Origin: Brucella pseudogrignonensis
Lineage (GTDB): Bacteria > Pseudomonadota > Alphaproteobacteria > Rhizobiales > Rhizobiaceae
Assembly (NCBI RefSeq): GCF_002252525.1
Contig: NZ_NNRM01000011.1
Coordinates: forward strand, 62,001-126,000
DNA length: 64,000 nucleotides
Direction: 5' to 3'
Positions within the stretch are counted from its first letter, which is position 1; the number at the start of each line of letters is the position of its first letter. Shown here piece by piece: positions 57,080 to 64,000 of this stretch. Below the pieces are notes generated by a model. The model did no database searches. It had not been told where the DNA came from and saw nothing but the letters and a program-made list of their open reading frames with translations. A program made the translations under genes and the position numbers.

Positions 57080-57083
57080 TATC

Positions 57084-57548
57084 ATGATTGAAATCATCAA
57101 ACTGGACGACCGCAACGATCTCGCCGCCACCTGCGCCAAATGGAACCACAAAGAGTGGGGCTATCTTTCAGGCGCAACTGAAGACCAGATCATTGACGGA
57201 ATGCACGAACTTGTCCATGCAACCGATGGTCAGGCCGTTCGTGCAGCCTTGTGGAATGGCGAACTCGCAGGCTTTGTTCTGCTAATTCATAATGATCTCG
57301 ACAGCCACCCTCACCTCAAGCCTTGGGTTGCAAGCCTGCTTGTTGCACCGGAATTCCGCGGGCGGGGTGTTGCGAAGGCACTCATGGCTTCAATTGAAGC
57401 GGCAGCCCACGAGCTCGGCTATAGTGAAGCCTATCTCTATACCGACAAGCCTGATCTTTATCGTAAAATCGCCTGGAATGATTTTGAAGAACTGACCGGT
57501 GACGATGAAGGCATGTTGATCCTGAATAAGAAAATCGCGCGGGATTAA
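57084..57548 (+). CDS. GNAT family N-acetyltransferase
   Basis: A 154-residue GNAT enzyme. The acetyl-CoA binding motif A is SLLVAPEFRGRGVAKALMASIEAAAHELG near residues 86-114 (R/Q-x-x-G-x-A/G pattern as RGRGVA). The N-terminus WNHKEWGYLSGATEDQ is a substrate-side element seen in many small GNATs. The substrate is unknown. The gene overlaps its terminator hairpin at the stop and is immediately downstream of slyX. Confidence 0.87.
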   Translation: MIEIIKLDDRNDLAATCAKWNHKEWGYLSGATEDQIIDGMHELVHATDGQAVRAALWNGELAGFVLLIHNDLDSHPHLKPWVASLLVAPEFRGRGVAKALMASIEAAAHELGYSEAYLYTDKPDLYRKIAWNDFEELTGDDEGMLILNKKIARD

Positions 57549-57563
57549 CCGCGCGATTTTTTT
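57531..57563. terminator. Bidirectional terminator between the GNAT and msrA genes
   Basis: AAAATCGCGCGG GATTAA CCGCGCGATTTTTTT: an 11-bp perfect stem with A- and T-runs, overlapping the GNAT stop codon and lying just past the msrA stop. Confidence 0.9.
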
Positions 57564-57567
57564 GCTT

Positions 57568-58224
57568 TTATGATGCGGCCGGAATCGGGCAACTCACACC
57601 CGTTCCGCGCAAGCCGCAATACCCATTCGGGTTCTTGGCCAGATACTGCTGATGATAATCCTCCGCATAATAGAATGTCGGAGCATCAGCGATTTCCGTT
57701 GTAATCGGGCCGAGACCACGCCCAGACAGTGCTGCCTGATATGCATCCCGGCTCTTCTCAACCGCTTCGCGATCCACCTCATCAAAGGTGTATATCACCG
57801 AGCGATATGTTGTACCAATATCATTGCCCTGTCGCATACCCTGCGTCGGATCATGCTCTTCCCAGAACAGCGTCAGCAGTTCATCAAGGCTCACAACCTT
57901 TGGATCGTAAACCACAAGAACTACCTCGGCATGGCCTGTGAGACCCGTGCAGGTTTCCTCATAGGTTGGATTGGGTGTGATTCCGCCCGCATAGCCAACG
58001 GCTGTCACATAGACACCCGGCACCTGCCAGAAAAGCCGCTCTGCGCCCCAGAAACACCCCATGCCGAACATGACCTGTTTCAGACCTTCCGGCCATGGCC
58101 CCTTCAGCGAATGCCCTGAAACAAAATGCGCTTGAGCAGTCGGAATTGGTGCTGCCCTGCCCGGCAGGGCATCCGATTGGGAAGGCATTTCAATTTTCTT
58201 GCGATAGCTGTCCAGAAAACCCAT
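57568..58224 (-). CDS. msrA: Peptide-methionine (S)-S-oxide reductase
   Basis: A 218-residue MsrA that repairs methionine-S-sulfoxide. Catalytic motif [21 protein letters not shown] near residue 50 (nucleophile Cys), [19 protein letters not shown], and a C-terminal resolving region ([16 protein letters not shown]). There is no signal peptide, so it is cytoplasmic, complementing periplasmic MsrP-MsrQ elsewhere in the window. Family length. Confidence 0.96.
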   Translation of the reverse strand: MGFLDSYRKKIEMPSQSDALPGRAAPIPTAQAHFVSGHSLKGPWPEGLKQVMFGMGCFWGAERLFWQVPGVYVTAVGYAGGITPNPTYEETCTGLTGHAEVVLVVYDPKVVSLDELLTLFWEEHDPTQGMRQGNDIGTTYRSVIYTFDEVDREAVEKSRDAYQAALSGRGLGPITTEIADAPTFYYAEDYHQQYLAKNPNGYCGLRGTGVSCPIPAAS

Positions 58225-58317
58225 CTAACACCTCCTTATGCATGTCATGAAAGGCGGGAACCCTCACACAACACGAACAAACAAATTCATAGAGCGTAGA
58301 AGCCGAAGCTAAACCGT

Positions 58318-58641
58318 TTACCGCGCGGTGAATTGTAAAAAACGTTTCTCGCGGCGATGGCCAGCGACGTAAAACAGTAGCGCCAACACACCGAACAAGA
58401 CCCAGCCCGGCTGTTCGAGAACAGGAACGAAGATCCCGTTCCACACTCCTGACGATATATAGTGCGTCACATAGGCTTCTGCATCCCCCAGGATTTCAGG
58501 TGCTGCTCTCGCCCATATATCCAAAAGCGGCTTGGTGACAAAAGCTGAGGCGCCCACCGAGCGCGCTCCGTCCAGAATCGCAAATATGACGCCAAGCGCC
58601 AGAGAAATGACCGCGAAACCACGCAAAACAAAACGGATCAC
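58318..58641 (-). CDS. Small membrane protein of unknown function
   Basis: A 107-residue protein with two membrane segments (FVLRGFAVISLALGVIFAILDG at the start, and GWVLFGVLALLFYVAG near residue 82), and a middle segment LLDIWARAAPEILGDAEAYVTHY. It ends with a basic tail. It resembles a small conserved brucella/rhizobial protein of unknown role. No ribosome site better than weak. It is upstream of and co-directional with msrA. Confidence 0.65.
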   Translation of the reverse strand: MIRFVLRGFAVISLALGVIFAILDGARSVGASAFVTKPLLDIWARAAPEILGDAEAYVTHYISSGVWNGIFVPVLEQPGWVLFGVLALLFYVAGHRREKRFLQFTAR

Positions 58642-59003
58642 GATTCTTGTCCTGTTTCTTCAGATGCAGCGCCGTGGAAACCTGCCCGGCACCTTATCCT
58701 CACTATATCTTTGCAGCACCTTAATTATAGCATGGCACCGGGTTAAGCCCAAAGTGCAGAAATTACCACCAATCACGCAAAAATTATCCATTTAATAACA
58801 ATGAGTTACAGGGGTTACAAAAAGCTTCTCACAGGCTGGAAGATTTTAATGCGGAAAAGCCAAATAAGAGTTGAACATCAGCCCATTCTGGCTATATTGC
58901 GCGCCGCAAGGGCTTTTTTGGTAGTCAACCAATACCTGATTTGAAAGCCCTTCCTTGCTTGCGTTAGTTCTGATCATCAGACGATATCACAATAGCAATA
59001 GAC
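58642..59003. other. Intergenic region before tRNA-Ser, no gene seen
   Basis: About 360 bases with no supported gene. It includes the upstream region of the tRNA. GC falls noticeably toward its right-hand end. Confidence 0.4.
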
Positions 59004-59093
59004 GGAGAGGTGGCCGAGTGGTTGAAGGCGCACGCCTGGAAAGTGTGTATACGGGGAACCGTATCGCGGGTTCGAATCCCGCTCTCTCCGCCA
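59004..59093 (+). tRNA. tRNA-Ser (anticodon GGA)
   Basis: A 90-nt class II tRNA with encoded CCA: acceptor GGAGAGG/CTCTCC, D arm with GGTTGAAG, anticodon stem CACGC/GTGTG around CTGGAAA with anticodon GGA, a long variable arm (GTATACGGGGAACCGTATC) and T arm GCGGGTTCGAATCCCGC. Reads TCC/TCT. It is followed at once by a phage-type integrase, so its 3' end is a likely integration site. Confidence 0.96.
59070..59093 (+). other. Candidate attL of an integrated element (tRNA 3' end)
   Basis: The T arm and 3' acceptor end of tRNA-Ser are a typical attachment core for tyrosine integrases whose gene lies next to the tRNA. The matching right-hand att copy is outside the window, so the site is inferred from position only. 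Confidence 0.45.
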
Positions 59094-59176
59094 TAATCAG
59101 CTCTTAAGCACTTGATTTACTTAAAATCAATAAGTTAGCATGTACTTTTGGTACACAAATCGGTACGCATGTGCTT

Positions 59177-60514
59177 ATGAAAAAAGCTGCCATTCCCGGA
59201 TTTGAAGCTCAGTACCTATTTGTAAGAGGTGATGGTAATTACCTCTACAGAAGGCGAATCCCTGCTCAATATCGAGTGCTGGCTGAAGGGAAGCTTGAGT
59301 TTAAGGCTTCTTTGAAGTGTAAGAACCACCATCAGGTCATAGAAAAATATGGCCAGATTCATGCTTATTATGAAGGCCTGATGGACCGCCTCAAGGCAGG
59401 CAAGAGCATAAACAGCATTGAAATAGAGCCTCTGAGCACCCTCAAAGCAAAAGCTGCTCAAGTTGGCATTCAATATAAGCCGATGGATGAGCTGATTAAG
59501 GCAAATGATCCATCCTTACTGTTTAGCAGAATTAATTTGGGTGAAGGTTTGATTAATGATGAGGTTGCCCTGCAATCATTGTTTGGCATGGCACCTGAGC
59601 TACCGACCCTGAATGATGTACTGAATTTTTATGAAGAGAATACCAGAGATCAGTTGATTGGAAAAAACACCAGAGAGATTTCAAAGAAGAAAGCTCCTGT
59701 CCAACTGGCTGTCAAAAGAGCCAATGATTTCTTTGGGGTAGACAAACCCCTTTCCCAGATTACCAAACAGCTTGCCCTTAGCTACAGATCACACATGGTT
59801 GACCTGGTTCAAACTGAGGAATTGAAAGCAGGTACTGCCAACAAGCAGATTATGCATCTGAGAAAAATCATCAGGTTCTATCTGGAACAGAACGATCTCA
59901 AGCAGGATAATCCTTTCAACAAAATTAGCCTGCAAGAAGAAAAGGCGGCCCGCCCGGCCTATTCAATTCAGTTCCTGAAAGAAAAGTGGCTCAGAGGCAC
60001 CCCTTTCTCATCACTCAATGATGAATCCCTGCATATCCTTTATGCCATCATGGACACAGGAACCGGTCCGAAGGAAATATGTGGGCTGGAACCTCAGGAC
60101 ATCCATCTGGATCATGAAGTTCCTCACATTGACATCAAACCAAACAAGATCAGGAAGCTCAAAACTGGCCACAGAGGCAGACAAATCCCTTTGATTGGCC
60201 AAAGCTTGATTGCCTTCAAGAAATATCCACACGGCTTCCCCTCTCATAACGGCCCAACAGGACCAGACAATTTCTCAGCCAATGTGAACAAATATCTGAA
60301 AGCGCATGGTCTCTGTGAAACTGATGAGCATGGCATCTACAGCCTTAGGCACACCTTCAAAGATAGAATGAGAAAACATAAGCTCCCATCCGAGCTGCAA
60401 AACTACCTGATGGGGCATAAAGACGGGTCAATCGGGGCGCATTATGGCAGCGGATACCCATTAAACGACATTCTGGACTACATGAAGCTTTTAGAAGCCG
60501 ATTGGAAAAAATAA
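59177..60514 (+). CDS. Tyrosine recombinase/integrase
   Basis: A 445-residue phage-type integrase. The N-terminal DUF6538-like region (FEAQYLFVRGDGNYLYRRRIP, residues 9-29) is followed by a SAM-like core-binding domain near residues 150-240 and the catalytic domain. Catalytic elements: beta-hairpin Lys in KLKTGHRGRQIPLIG, box II GIYSLRHTFKDRM (Arg present; Tyr in place of the usual His), and box III LMGHKDGSIGAHYGSGY with the nucleophile Tyr. Box I reads DTGTGPKEICGLEPQD, where the usual Arg (TGxR) is Gly. It abuts tRNA-Ser, so it is the integrase of this element. Start is ATG at 59177; a GTG at 59171 is also possible. Confidence 0.92.
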   Translation: MKKAAIPGFEAQYLFVRGDGNYLYRRRIPAQYRVLAEGKLEFKASLKCKNHHQVIEKYGQIHAYYEGLMDRLKAGKSINSIEIEPLSTLKAKAAQVGIQYKPMDELIKANDPSLLFSRINLGEGLINDEVALQSLFGMAPELPTLNDVLNFYEENTRDQLIGKNTREISKKKAPVQLAVKRANDFFGVDKPLSQITKQLALSYRSHMVDLVQTEELKAGTANKQIMHLRKIIRFYLEQNDLKQDNPFNKISLQEEKAARPAYSIQFLKEKWLRGTPFSSLNDESLHILYAIMDTGTGPKEICGLEPQDIHLDHEVPHIDIKPNKIRKLKTGHRGRQIPLIGQSLIAFKKYPHGFPSHNGPTGPDNFSANVNKYLKAHGLCETDEHGIYSLRHTFKDRMRKHKLPSELQNYLMGHKDGSIGAHYGSGYPLNDILDYMKLLEADWKK

Positions 60515-60550
60515 GCCTTTACAATAACTTATTCAAAAGCGAGCCTATCA

Positions 60551-60682
60551 ATGCATCTGGTCAATAGCCAAAATGCATTTGATAGGCTTTTTCATGCAAA
60601 TGATAGTATATTTGCCAAAATAAATAATGTAGGAGTTCAGCAACTGCCCAACCTGAAGGAACCTTTGGCAAGTTTAATGTAA
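60551..60682 (+). CDS. Possible small ORF (43 aa) between integrase and Rep
   Basis: A 43-codon ATG frame beginning MHLVNSQNAFDRLFHAND and ending KEPLASLM. No ribosome site and no family resemblance. It could be an excisionase-like or regulatory peptide only by position. Weak. Confidence 0.2.
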   Translation: MHLVNSQNAFDRLFHANDSIFAKINNVGVQQLPNLKEPLASLM

Positions 60683-60685
60683 TTA

Positions 60686-60847
60686 ATGAACTATACTGAT
60701 GCTGAACTAATTTATTATTCTGAAAAACTGAAAAAAATGGGTGACATTTTAGTAAAAAAAGGCTATAATAATGTTATTCCGCTTTTCAATCACTATCACA
60801 ATCTGCTGAAAAATTTCAAAAATCAGTCGACCCCTCAATGGGGTTGA
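60686..60847 (+). CDS. Possible small ORF (53 aa) upstream of the HUH gene
   Basis: A 53-codon frame beginning MNYTDAELIYYSEKLKKMGD and ending NQSTPQWG. Its composition (many Tyr, Lys, Asn) is consistent with AT-rich element DNA. It begins 3 bases after the preceding small frame ends. Unrecognised; coding status uncertain. Confidence 0.3.
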   Translation: MNYTDAELIYYSEKLKKMGDILVKKGYNNVIPLFNHYHNLLKNFKNQSTPQWG

Positions 60848-60895
60848 CTAGGACTATTTTCCTATAATTGATTTTATATAATTTATTTTGTTGAT

Positions 60896-61004
60896 CGCGG
60901 CTGCCGGCGGCCGCGAACTAAATGATGTTTGGGTGAATTCCCCCTGGATTATGAATATAAAATAAACCCCGATCGGGCCTGCAACTCTGGGTAACCATTC
61001 CCAG
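60896..61004. repeat. Cluster of three palindromes upstream of the HUH gene, candidate replication/nicking origin
   Basis: Within about 110 bases: an imperfect 20-base palindrome CGCGGCTGCCGGCGGCCGCG (60896-60915), the perfect 10-base palindrome CCCGATCGGG (60968-60977) and a hairpin CTGGG ... CCCAG (60987-61004). The surrounding DNA is AT-rich. The arrangement, directly before an HUH-type gene, is what rolling-circle origins look like. Confidence 0.5.
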
Positions 61005-61047
61005 GGTAATTGTAAAACTTAACTAAAAATATGAAAGTAACATAATA

Positions 61048-61725
61048 ATGAATATACAGAATCCATCCATTTATGGATATCTGCCGACAGGCAGATCAAT
61101 AATTAACTCTAGTCATGATCAATGGCTCTATGATCTCTTTATGGAAAAATTCAGATTTGACTTTAATGATCCAAATATAAAATACAAACAGGCTCATTTT
61201 GAGAAAAATCTGTATTTCATAACAATGCAGTTCAGAACCGGATTGTTTGCAGCTAAAGATGCGAAGTCAATTTACAACTCCAGACCAATGTTTGAATCCT
61301 TCCGGCTCTGGTATTTGGATGCTGTCAGAACCGTTATGGGGCCGAGAGCAGGCAATAAACTCAAATATCAGCCCTTTACTGTAGCCTGTCTGGATGTTGA
61401 AGGCACGGCTCAAGGTGCCGCTGCAACAGTTTTTCAGACACCACATATTCATGCCTGTCTTCTGGTCCATCCAAACAATCAGCATGAATTTGAAAATCAT
61501 CTTCTGTCTTTGAAAGCCAAACAATTCAGGGACCAGATCATATCCAAGATCGACATTAAGCAGTTTAAGGATGACGGCAGGGGAATTGAGCCGATGCTGA
61601 CCTACTCATCCAAATATGCCAGAGAACAGCAATCCAGCCCAAGGCATACGGTTCTGTTGGAAGCCTATCCCGCTGTCGATGCTAAGAATTATCCGTTTTA
61701 TTCAGAGCGAACCTCACCAGATTGA
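61048..61725 (+). CDS. Putative HUH endonuclease (rolling-circle Rep-like)
   Basis: A 225-residue protein with the three blocks expected of HUH-superfamily nicking enzymes in the right order. Block 1 is YFITMQFRTG near residues 56-65 (motif FxTLTF-like). Block 2 is FQTPHIHACLLVHP near residues 129-142, containing His-Ile-His (HUH). Block 3 is MLTYSSKYAREQ near residues 187-198, a Tyr followed by Lys (YxxxK). It has a single catalytic Tyr as in Rep of plasmids and inoviruses. It lies after the palindrome cluster, a possible origin. No helicase or primase partner is visible. Confidence 0.6.
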   Translation: MNIQNPSIYGYLPTGRSIINSSHDQWLYDLFMEKFRFDFNDPNIKYKQAHFEKNLYFITMQFRTGLFAAKDAKSIYNSRPMFESFRLWYLDAVRTVMGPRAGNKLKYQPFTVACLDVEGTAQGAAATVFQTPHIHACLLVHPNNQHEFENHLLSLKAKQFRDQIISKIDIKQFKDDGRGIEPMLTYSSKYAREQQSSPRHTVLLEAYPAVDAKNYPFYSERTSPD

Positions 61726-61803
61726 ATTAATTCAGAACAGATCAGGCATTCTTCTAGCGCACTTAAACAAAGGTAAATTCTGAGCTTAAATTCTCGGTGC
61801 GCT

Positions 61804-61819
61804 TGGCCTGATAAGGCCA
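61804..61819 (+). terminator. Small hairpin between the HUH gene and the DGQHR gene
   Basis: TGGCCT GATA AGGCCA stem with 6 bp. T-run is weak. May be a terminator or simply a palindrome. Confidence 0.3.
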
Positions 61820-61917
61820 GTCGAAAATATATTGTAAACGTCAAGCTCATCATTCTTGATAATGATAATAAAATGAGTGTACTAACGCTCAGTCGAAGAA
61901 CTATTTCAAAGGTCAAT

Positions 61918-62877
61918 ATGGCAAAGGAAAGCTACGCTGCTGTTCTACTAACACAAGGTGAACACCGCTTTTATCAACTCGCTATGCCTAGCGACGTCTT
62001 AGGAGCATGCACATTTGTTTCAACAAGAGATGAAGATCCTGATAAAGGTTTTCAACGACTGCTCGATGAAAAGCGTGCTAAAGAAATTGCTGCGTATCTT
62101 GACACGGGACATGGAACCATCCCTACCTCAGTAATACTTTCCGCTCAAGAAATAGCAGAAATTGATTATGACTCACGAAACAAAACAATAAGCTTTGAAT
62201 CAACGCCTGTCTCCTTCTTAATATTAGACGGACAACACAGAGTTTATGGTTTCAGGTTAGCTGAAACAAAAATACGTGTACCTGTCATAATCTATGATGG
62301 CTTGAGCAGGCGCGACGAATCGCGTCTTTTTATTGATATAAATTCCAAACAACGCGGCGTTCCATCTGAATTATTACTTGATATAAAGAAACAAGCTGAA
62401 TACGAAAATTCAGAGGAGCAGCTGTTTAGAGACGTCTTTGACAGGATGAACAATGATCCTAGCAGCCCGCTTTATGACCAATTATCTCCATCAAAGCGAT
62501 CTAAATCAAAGATTTCACGAGTCACATTCAATGCGGCACTTAAAAGTATTTATCCCGTGATTTCTTCGCGAGGACCCGATGAGATATACGATATTATTTC
62601 TGAATACATAGCGTGCGTAAGAGATCAAATTATTAGGAATGGCGGAGAGCCTACATTAATACTCAACAGCGTCACATTTAGGTCTATAGTTTCCTTCTTT
62701 ATACACGCGGCAAGACGAGTAAAAGATCGATTTGGACCAGAATATACAATTGATAATTTTAATACGGTCTTAACTCCTCTTTTTGACAACATTCAGCTTT
62801 CGAAGCTTTCCGGATCCTCGCAATCCAAAATTGTTGAATATCTGGAAAAGCACTTTAAAGGTGAGTTTCAACTTTGA
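61918..62877 (+). CDS. DGQHR-domain protein (DndB-like)
   Basis: A 319-residue protein carrying the DGQHR signature: FLILDGQHRVYGFRLAETK near residues 100-118, preceded by TIPTSVILSAQEIAEIDYDS and followed by LFIDINSKQRGVPSELLLDI, an arrangement typical of DndB and its relatives. DndB is a regulatory protein of DNA phosphorothioate modification clusters, and relatives occur with other DNA-modification systems (family knowledge). No dndA/C/D/E genes are visible here. The ATG at 61918 (AAAGGT upstream) is preferred over 61873. The next gene starts within this stop codon. Confidence 0.8.
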   Translation: MAKESYAAVLLTQGEHRFYQLAMPSDVLGACTFVSTRDEDPDKGFQRLLDEKRAKEIAAYLDTGHGTIPTSVILSAQEIAEIDYDSRNKTISFESTPVSFLILDGQHRVYGFRLAETKIRVPVIIYDGLSRRDESRLFIDINSKQRGVPSELLLDIKKQAEYENSEEQLFRDVFDRMNNDPSSPLYDQLSPSKRSKSKISRVTFNAALKSIYPVISSRGPDEIYDIISEYIACVRDQIIRNGGEPTLILNSVTFRSIVSFFIHAARRVKDRFGPEYTIDNFNTVLTPLFDNIQLSKLSGSSQSKIVEYLEKHFKGEFQL

Positions 62878-63821
62878 ACCAGAGTGATTTGGAGCTTTTG
62901 CGTTCTCTTTGGCATCCGTTAAGCTACGTGTCTGATGATGACTGCCGTCAGACGATGAAGTTATGGCTAATGGAAGGAAACTATGACTTAAATAACTCAC
63001 CTCCGAATGCCTCGATCTATTGCCATGATAAAAATGATGTTAAAAAGTGTCTTTCATTGGATGCTTTTAAGTTTGCCTCCCATGCTGCACAGACAGTCTA
63101 TGAACTTGAAAAGACGTCCGCGTTCACCAAACTAACATCCTGGCGACTGATACAAGTCTATTATGCGGCTTATTTCTCGGCTCATTCTACTCTAAGATAT
63201 TTTGGTCGCTCATTCAGTCACCTCGAAGGCGGACACGTGAGGTTTATCAAAGATCGATGCTCGTCGGAGGTTGGATATTTACCCAAACTTCCATCCAGCT
63301 ATTATCTGATTAAGTTCTCGCCAGATAAACAAGAGATATCGCTAGAAGTTCAAGACGAGAGTCACAAAGATCTCTGGAGCTGTTACCGCACCCTTCTTCA
63401 GGAACTATCGTCAGATGCTCTCAAACTTCGTGCTTCTGAGAACAGACGGTTGAAGTTATCAAATATGTTTTCTGATATTGAAAACTCAATCAGCAACAAT
63501 GGAAAGAATCCATCAGGAAACTGGCTGTCTACTGTAAGAAATGAAGCTAACTATAAATCACTACAGGGAGTTTGGTTTCCATTTACCAAAGAAACTCCAA
63601 TATTCCGAGAGTTAATGGAAAAGGTAAAAAACTGGCGCAAGCTATCATTAGAAATTGAAAGCCCTAACTTGGCTAAAAATGAACTTGAACGTTTTTTCCT
63701 GACTGCATTCTCTGTAATTGATATCGGAATTTCTATTACTTCAGATTATAAATCACTTATAAAAAAGCCGGATAGGCGTTCAAAAGGCTACAATCACTTA
63801 CTTCAAAGCAGTGCAGCCTAA
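62874..63821 (+). CDS. Helical protein of unknown function, coupled to the DGQHR gene
   Basis: A 315-residue protein starting with TTG inside the DGQHR stop (TTGA overlap), with AGGTGAG upstream. It is rich in long helices; the segment RLIQVYYAAYFSAHSTLRYFG near residues 90-110 resembles the core helix of HEPN/YaaC-like proteins (YYAxFxAxHxxLR), and GGHVRFIKDRC follows. No catalytic RxxxxH pair could be placed with confidence. Its function is unknown; a partner of the DGQHR protein is implied by translational coupling. Confidence 0.65.
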   Translation: MNQSDLELLRSLWHPLSYVSDDDCRQTMKLWLMEGNYDLNNSPPNASIYCHDKNDVKKCLSLDAFKFASHAAQTVYELEKTSAFTKLTSWRLIQVYYAAYFSAHSTLRYFGRSFSHLEGGHVRFIKDRCSSEVGYLPKLPSSYYLIKFSPDKQEISLEVQDESHKDLWSCYRTLLQELSSDALKLRASENRRLKLSNMFSDIENSISNNGKNPSGNWLSTVRNEANYKSLQGVWFPFTKETPIFRELMEKVKNWRKLSLEIESPNLAKNELERFFLTAFSVIDIGISITSDYKSLIKKPDRRSKGYNHLLQSSAA

Positions 63822-63894
63822 ATTTCACGGTCAATATTAGCTGTATTGACTAAATTACATGTAAATTAATAAAAGATATAAATGGGGGCGGAAA

Positions 63895-64000
63895 ATGAAT
63901 ATGGTTCAACTAACATCGGTGCAAGGTATTCGCGAAGCGGGATACAATGAAGCTTGGCTTCAAGATATGATTTGGAAGAACCCATCATGTTTGGGTTTCG
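63895..64000 (+). CDS. Third gene of the element operon, 5' part only (possible nuclease family)
   Basis: Only the first 35 residues are inside the window: MNMVQLTSVQGIREAGYNEAW then LQDMIWKNPSCLGF. A GGGGGCGG site precedes the ATG. The stretch around WLQDMIWKNPSCLG resembles the start of some PD-(D/E)XK restriction-like proteins (LQxxIxxNPxLLG), but this is a weak match on a short fragment. The gap of 73 bases from the previous gene is consistent with an operon. No claim on function beyond that. Confidence 0.4.
   Translation, partial: MNMVQLTSVQGIREAGYNEAWLQDMIWKNPSCLGF

Larger units (their letters stand above)
59094..64000. mobile_element. Left part of an integrative mobile element inserted at tRNA-Ser
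   Basis: Starts after tRNA-Ser(GGA) and runs past the window end. It contains a tyrosine recombinase, two short ORFs, palindrome-rich DNA, an HUH nicking/replication-like gene, a DGQHR-domain gene and two more open frames. Composition changes to visibly AT-rich with different codon preference. No transfer or capsid genes are visible in this part, so it could be an integrative mobilizable element, a satellite or a genomic island. Confidence 0.75.

Noticed and set aside
63895-64000. Assigning a named restriction system to the truncated gene
   Set aside because: 35 residues are too few; only a resemblance can be stated.

Overview
The window looks like chromosomal DNA of an alphaproteobacterium of the order Hyphomicrobiales, most like Brucellaceae (Ochrobactrum/Brucella). 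This is inferred from gene content (rpmH-rnpA-yidC-engB-argB, dapD/dapE, def-fmt-truA, ubiE-ubiB-coaBC, an NDUFA9-like complex I protein), from alphaproteobacterial protein features, and from many short palindromic intergenic repeats resembling the RIME/Bru-RS elements of rhizobia and Brucella. No rRNA is present to confirm the taxon.

Layout. 1-11000: a truncated D-2-hydroxyacid dehydrogenase with a LacI regulator, a MarR regulator, a creatininase-family hydrolase, a histidine-rich COG0523 metal GTPase with a WD40 partner, an exported alpha/beta hydrolase, the periplasmic methionine sulfoxide reductase MsrP-MsrQ, a DUF4105 membrane protein, RidA and a DUF1801 protein. 11000-19800: core genes rpmH, rnpA, yidC, engB, argB, a HAD nucleotidase, a DUF817 membrane protein, a LOG-family protein and dapD. 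19900-21750: two duplicated small exported proteins and a transglutaminase-like peptidase. 21900-31900: dapE, truA, fmt, def, rmuC, a SelT/W/H protein, lepA, an NDUFA9-like protein and uppP. 32100-41200: GST, queG, an SDR protein, mepA, mgsA, glk, an MsbA-like exporter, dapB and gpmA. 41300-58700: tRNA-Leu(CAG), a small lipoprotein, a YhhN protein, an aldehyde dehydrogenase, an EEP nuclease/phosphatase, a cardiolipin synthase, an HdeD protein, prfC, an APH(3')-like kinase, an ECF41-type sigma factor with its CMD partner, coaBC, ubiB, ubiE, upp, slyX, a GNAT and msrA. Lysine/peptidoglycan biosynthesis is well represented (dapD, dapE, dapB, uppP, mepA), as are translation and its maintenance (rpmH, rnpA, def, fmt, truA, lepA, prfC, queG).

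59004 to the window end: tRNA-Ser(GGA) is followed at once by a tyrosine recombinase, then AT-rich DNA with two tiny ORFs, a palindrome cluster and a probable HUH replication/nicking protein. After that comes an operon-like set: a DGQHR-domain (DndB-like) protein, an unrecognised helical protein starting inside the DGQHR stop codon, and the first 35 residues of a protein whose start resembles some PD-(D/E)XK-type nucleases. I read this as the left end of an integrated mobile element carrying a possible DNA-modification or defence-linked cargo. The right end lies outside the window. This is the part most likely to hold something undescribed.

The rest of the core is unremarkable. Notable exceptions are a ribbon-helix-helix (FitA-like) domain fused to CoaBC, a queG gene whose last codons come from a repeat element, and a candidate Zur-type operator before the COG0523 GTPase.
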